From: an uncultured Ruminiclostridium sp.
Lineage (GTDB): Bacteria; Bacillota; Clostridia; Oscillospirales; Ruminococcaceae
Length of the DNA: 7,285 nucleotides
Direction of reading: 5' to 3'
Assembly: GCA_934462775.1 (NCBI GenBank)
Contig: CAKSIR010000119.1
Location: 1-7,285 of the forward strand
The notes under the pieces are model-generated. The model had not been told where the DNA came from and did not search any database. It saw nothing but the letters and a program-made list of their open reading frames with translations. Below, piece by piece: positions 5,632-7,285 of this stretch; positions within the stretch are counted from its first letter, which is position 1; each line of letters starts with the position of its first letter. The position numbers and the translations under genes were made by a program.

Positions 5632-7038
5632 ATGGGCGGATTTTTTGGTGCAGTTTCTAAGGAAAACTGCGTATTTGACGTATTCTACGGAACGGATTAC
5701 CATTCTCATCTCGGAACAAGACGCGCGGGCATGGTAATGTACGGCGAAAAGGGCTTCAACCGTTCAATTCACAATATTGAAAACTCCCCTTTCAGAACCA
5801 AGTTTGCCGAGGACGTAAACCACATGGAGGGCTGTCTTGGTATCGGCTGCATTTCCGATTACGAGCCGCAGCCGCTGATGGTGCGTTCGCACCTGGGTAC
5901 TTACGCAATCACAACCGTTGGCAAGATAAACAACGTTGACGAGCTTATCGACATGATTTACAGGAACGGCAACACCCACTTTCTTGAAATGAGCGGCGGC
6001 GAAGTGAACGCGACCGAGCTTGTAGCGGCAATAATCAACCAGAAAGAGTCTATTTTAGAGGGCATTAAATTCGCTCAGGAGATAATTGACGGCTCAATGA
6101 CCATTCTGCTGCTTACTCCCGGCGGAATTTATGCTGCAAGGGATAAGCTCGGCAGAACGCCTGTTGCGGTAGGAAAGCGGGACGGCGCGCACTGCGTATG
6201 CTTTGAGTCCTTTGCATACCTTAACCTTGGCTACACAGCCGAACGTGAGCTTGGTCCCGCCGAAATAGTATTCGTTACAGCCGACGGCGTGACCACTCTT
6301 TCCGAGCCTCGCAAGGAAATGAAAATCTGCACCTTTCTGTGGGTTTACTACGGTTATCCCTGCTCATCGTACGAGGGCGTAAGCGTTGAAGAAATGCGCT
6401 ATCACTGCGGGGCAATGCTGGCTGACCGCGACGACGCAAAGCCCGACATAGTAGCAGGCGTTCCCGATTCCGGAACAGCCCACGCAGTAGGATATTCCAA
6501 CCGCTCAGGTATTCCATTTGCAAGACCTTTTATTAAGTATACGCCTACATGGCCGCGTTCGTTCATGCCTGTAAACCAGTCTCAGCGCAACAAGATAGCC
6601 AAAATGAAGCTTATTCCTGTTGACGCGCTTATCAAGGGCAAAAAGTTGCTGCTTATCGACGACAGTATTGTCCGCGGAACGCAGCTTCGCGAAACCACAG
6701 AGTTCCTCTATCAGAGCGGAGCAAAGGAGGTTCATATCCGTCCTGCCTGCCCGCCGCTGCTGTTTGGCTGCAAGTACCTGAATTTCTCACGTTCAACCTC
6801 CGAAATGGATCTTATCGCAAGACGGGTAATCGCAAGACGCGAGGGCGACAACGTAAGCAGGGAAACGCTGCTTGATTATGCAAATCCCGACAGCCAGAAC
6901 TACAAGGAAATGCTGGAGGAAATCCGCAAGGAGCTGAACTTTACTTCGCTTCGTTTCCACCGTCTGGACGACATGATAGCTTCCGTTGGCATTGAGCCGT
7001 GCAAGCTCTGCACATATTGCTGGGACGGAAGAGAATAA
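5632..7038 (+). CDS. PurF-like amidophosphoribosyltransferase paralog with degenerate glutaminase site
   Basis: Homolog of PurF, which makes 5-phosphoribosylamine from PRPP and glutamine in purine synthesis. The C-terminal phosphoribosyltransferase half looks intact: PDSGTAHAVGYSNRSGIPF (278-296) and the PRPP loop LLLIDDSIVRGT (339-350). Cysteines matching the Fe-S ligands of the B. subtilis enzyme are present: C233, C380, and C457/C460 in CKLCTYCWDG. The N-terminal Ntn-hydrolase half is present in length but starts MGGFFGAVS where PurF has MCGI-type sequence, so the nucleophile Cys is Gly. Other glutaminase positions also differ: GCISDY for the RY(S/T/P)T block, TVGKINN for HNGNLTN, and NATEL for SDSE. 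It therefore probably cannot use glutamine; it may use free ammonia, act with a partner, or have another PRPP-linked role. Similar GG-starting paralogs occur in gut Firmicutes and Bacteroidetes as far as I recall. Ribosome site is weak (AGG eight bases upstream). A LysR-type start follows 12 bases after the stop. Confidence 0.88.
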   Translation: MGGFFGAVSKENCVFDVFYGTDYHSHLGTRRAGMVMYGEKGFNRSIHNIENSPFRTKFAEDVNHMEGCLGIGCISDYEPQPLMVRSHLGTYAITTVGKINNVDELIDMIYRNGNTHFLEMSGGEVNATELVAAIINQKESILEGIKFAQEIIDGSMTILLLTPGGIYAARDKLGRTPVAVGKRDGAHCVCFESFAYLNLGYTAERELGPAEIVFVTADGVTTLSEPRKEMKICTFLWVYYGYPCSSYEGVSVEEMRYHCGAMLADRDDAKPDIVAGVPDSGTAHAVGYSNRSGIPFARPFIKYTPTWPRSFMPVNQSQRNKIAKMKLIPVDALIKGKKLLLIDDSIVRGTQLRETTEFLYQSGAKEVHIRPACPPLLFGCKYLNFSRSTSEMDLIARRVIARREGDNVSRETLLDYANPDSQNYKEMLEEIRKELNFTSLRFHRLDDMIASVGIEPCKLCTYCWDGRE

Positions 7039-7050
7039 TACGGAGAGACA

Positions 7051-7188
7051 ATGGAGCTTATAGAGCTGAAATACTTCCTCATGGCTGCAAGAGAGGAAAA
7101 CATAACAAGGGCCGCTCAGCTGCTCCATGTAACACAGCCAACGCTGTCAAGGCAAACGGCAGACTATAATGAAAGGCGCTCCGCTTAA
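7051..7188 (+). pseudogene. LysR-family regulator, truncated after the helix-turn-helix
   Basis: The ATG at 7051 opens a 45-codon frame whose first 35 residues are a typical LysR winged-helix start: ELIELKYFL, ENITRAAQLLHV, TQPTLSRQ. LysR proteins usually have about 300 residues. Here the family pattern stops at Q35, where a Leu and the rest of the recognition domain are expected, and is replaced by TADYNERRSA and a stop at 7186-7188 that lies inside a hairpin. GGAGAG (7042-7047) gives a plausible ribosome site, and the gene follows the PurF-like stop by 12 bases, so it was probably co-transcribed with it. The break at about 7156 coincides with the start of the palindromic stretch, so insertion of a small repeat or a deletion is likely. 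The remainder of the gene may lie beyond the window. The fragment could still be translated but lacks the effector domain. Confidence 0.8.
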
Positions 7189-7284
7189 CATAAGCGGAGC
7201 GCACAGCGTGTCGAAAAAGTCAAAATTAAAGTTTTCGTCCACCTTTTTCAAAAGGTGGTGGGTACTTAGGGCAAAGCCCTAAGT
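7176..7284. repeat. Array of three perfect hairpins, REP/MITE-like intergenic repeat
   Basis: Three separate perfect inverted repeats follow one another: GCGCTCCGCTTA (7176-7187) with TAAGCGGAGCGC (7191-7202), a 12-bp stem with loop ACA; CCACCTTTT (7239-7247) with AAAAGGTGG (7250-7258), a 9-bp stem; and ACTTAGGGC (7264-7272) with GCCCTAAGT (7276-7284), a 9-bp stem with loop AAA. None is followed by a proper T-run, so terminators are unlikely. The spacing and perfect symmetry suggest a dispersed non-coding repeat or a small non-autonomous element, one end of which lies near 7156. The other end is beyond the window. Confidence 0.7.
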
Positions 7285-7285
7285 C

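Noticed and set aside
7145..7170. TATAAT (7165-7170) as a complete promoter at the repeat edge
   Set aside because: No acceptable -35 lies 16-18 bases upstream (CGCTGT at the right distance), so only a lone -10 can be claimed.
7176..7202. Hairpin as a terminator of the PurF-like operon
   Set aside because: The stem is followed on the plus strand by ACAGCGTGTC, without a T-run; the symmetry is better explained as part of the repeat.

Overview
The window looks like a chromosomal segment from a fibre-degrading gut or rumen Clostridia, most like Ruminococcus or another Oscillospiraceae. The reasons are a lipoprotein GH5 endoglucanase, an AgrC/AgrA-type LytTR two-component pair, strong AGGAGG-type ribosome binding sites, sigma-A promoters with 17-bp spacers, and palindromic intergenic repeats. 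The genus is an inference; nothing here fixes it.

Layout. (1) Positions 1-905, minus strand: 5' part of an RlmN-type radical SAM rRNA methyltransferase that runs off the left edge. (2) 906-1009: short divergent control region with two overlapping promoters. (3) 1010-2188, plus: secreted, lipid-anchored GH5 cellulase. (4) A bidirectional terminator at about 2196-2234 separates it from a convergent SAM-dependent methyltransferase of the trans-aconitate methyltransferase type (2224-2994, minus). (5) 2995-3154: second divergent control region with a clear promoter each way. (6) 3155-5220, plus: LytTR response regulator and GHKL sensor kinase overlapping by one base (TGATG), ending at a strong hairpin terminator. 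(7) 5221-5631: a 411-base gene-free stretch. Its left half reads best as a minus-strand structured RNA with its own promoter, a rod-like fold and a terminator, and 6S RNA is the leading candidate. Its right half holds tandem 20-bp-phased repeats, a 16-bp perfect palindrome and a strong plus promoter. (8) 5632-7038, plus: a PurF-like amidophosphoribosyltransferase paralog whose phosphoribosyltransferase half and Fe-S cysteines are kept but whose glutaminase active site appears to be lost. (9) 7051-7188: the first 35 codons of a LysR-type regulator, cut off by a run of perfect hairpins (7176-7284) that continues to the window edge.

The genes do not form one pathway. They are mostly single-gene units with their own promoters, apart from the two-component operon and the PurF-like/LysR pair. 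The observations most worth following up are the putative 6S-like RNA, the PurF paralog with its unusual operator region, and the LysR gene broken at a palindromic repeat.
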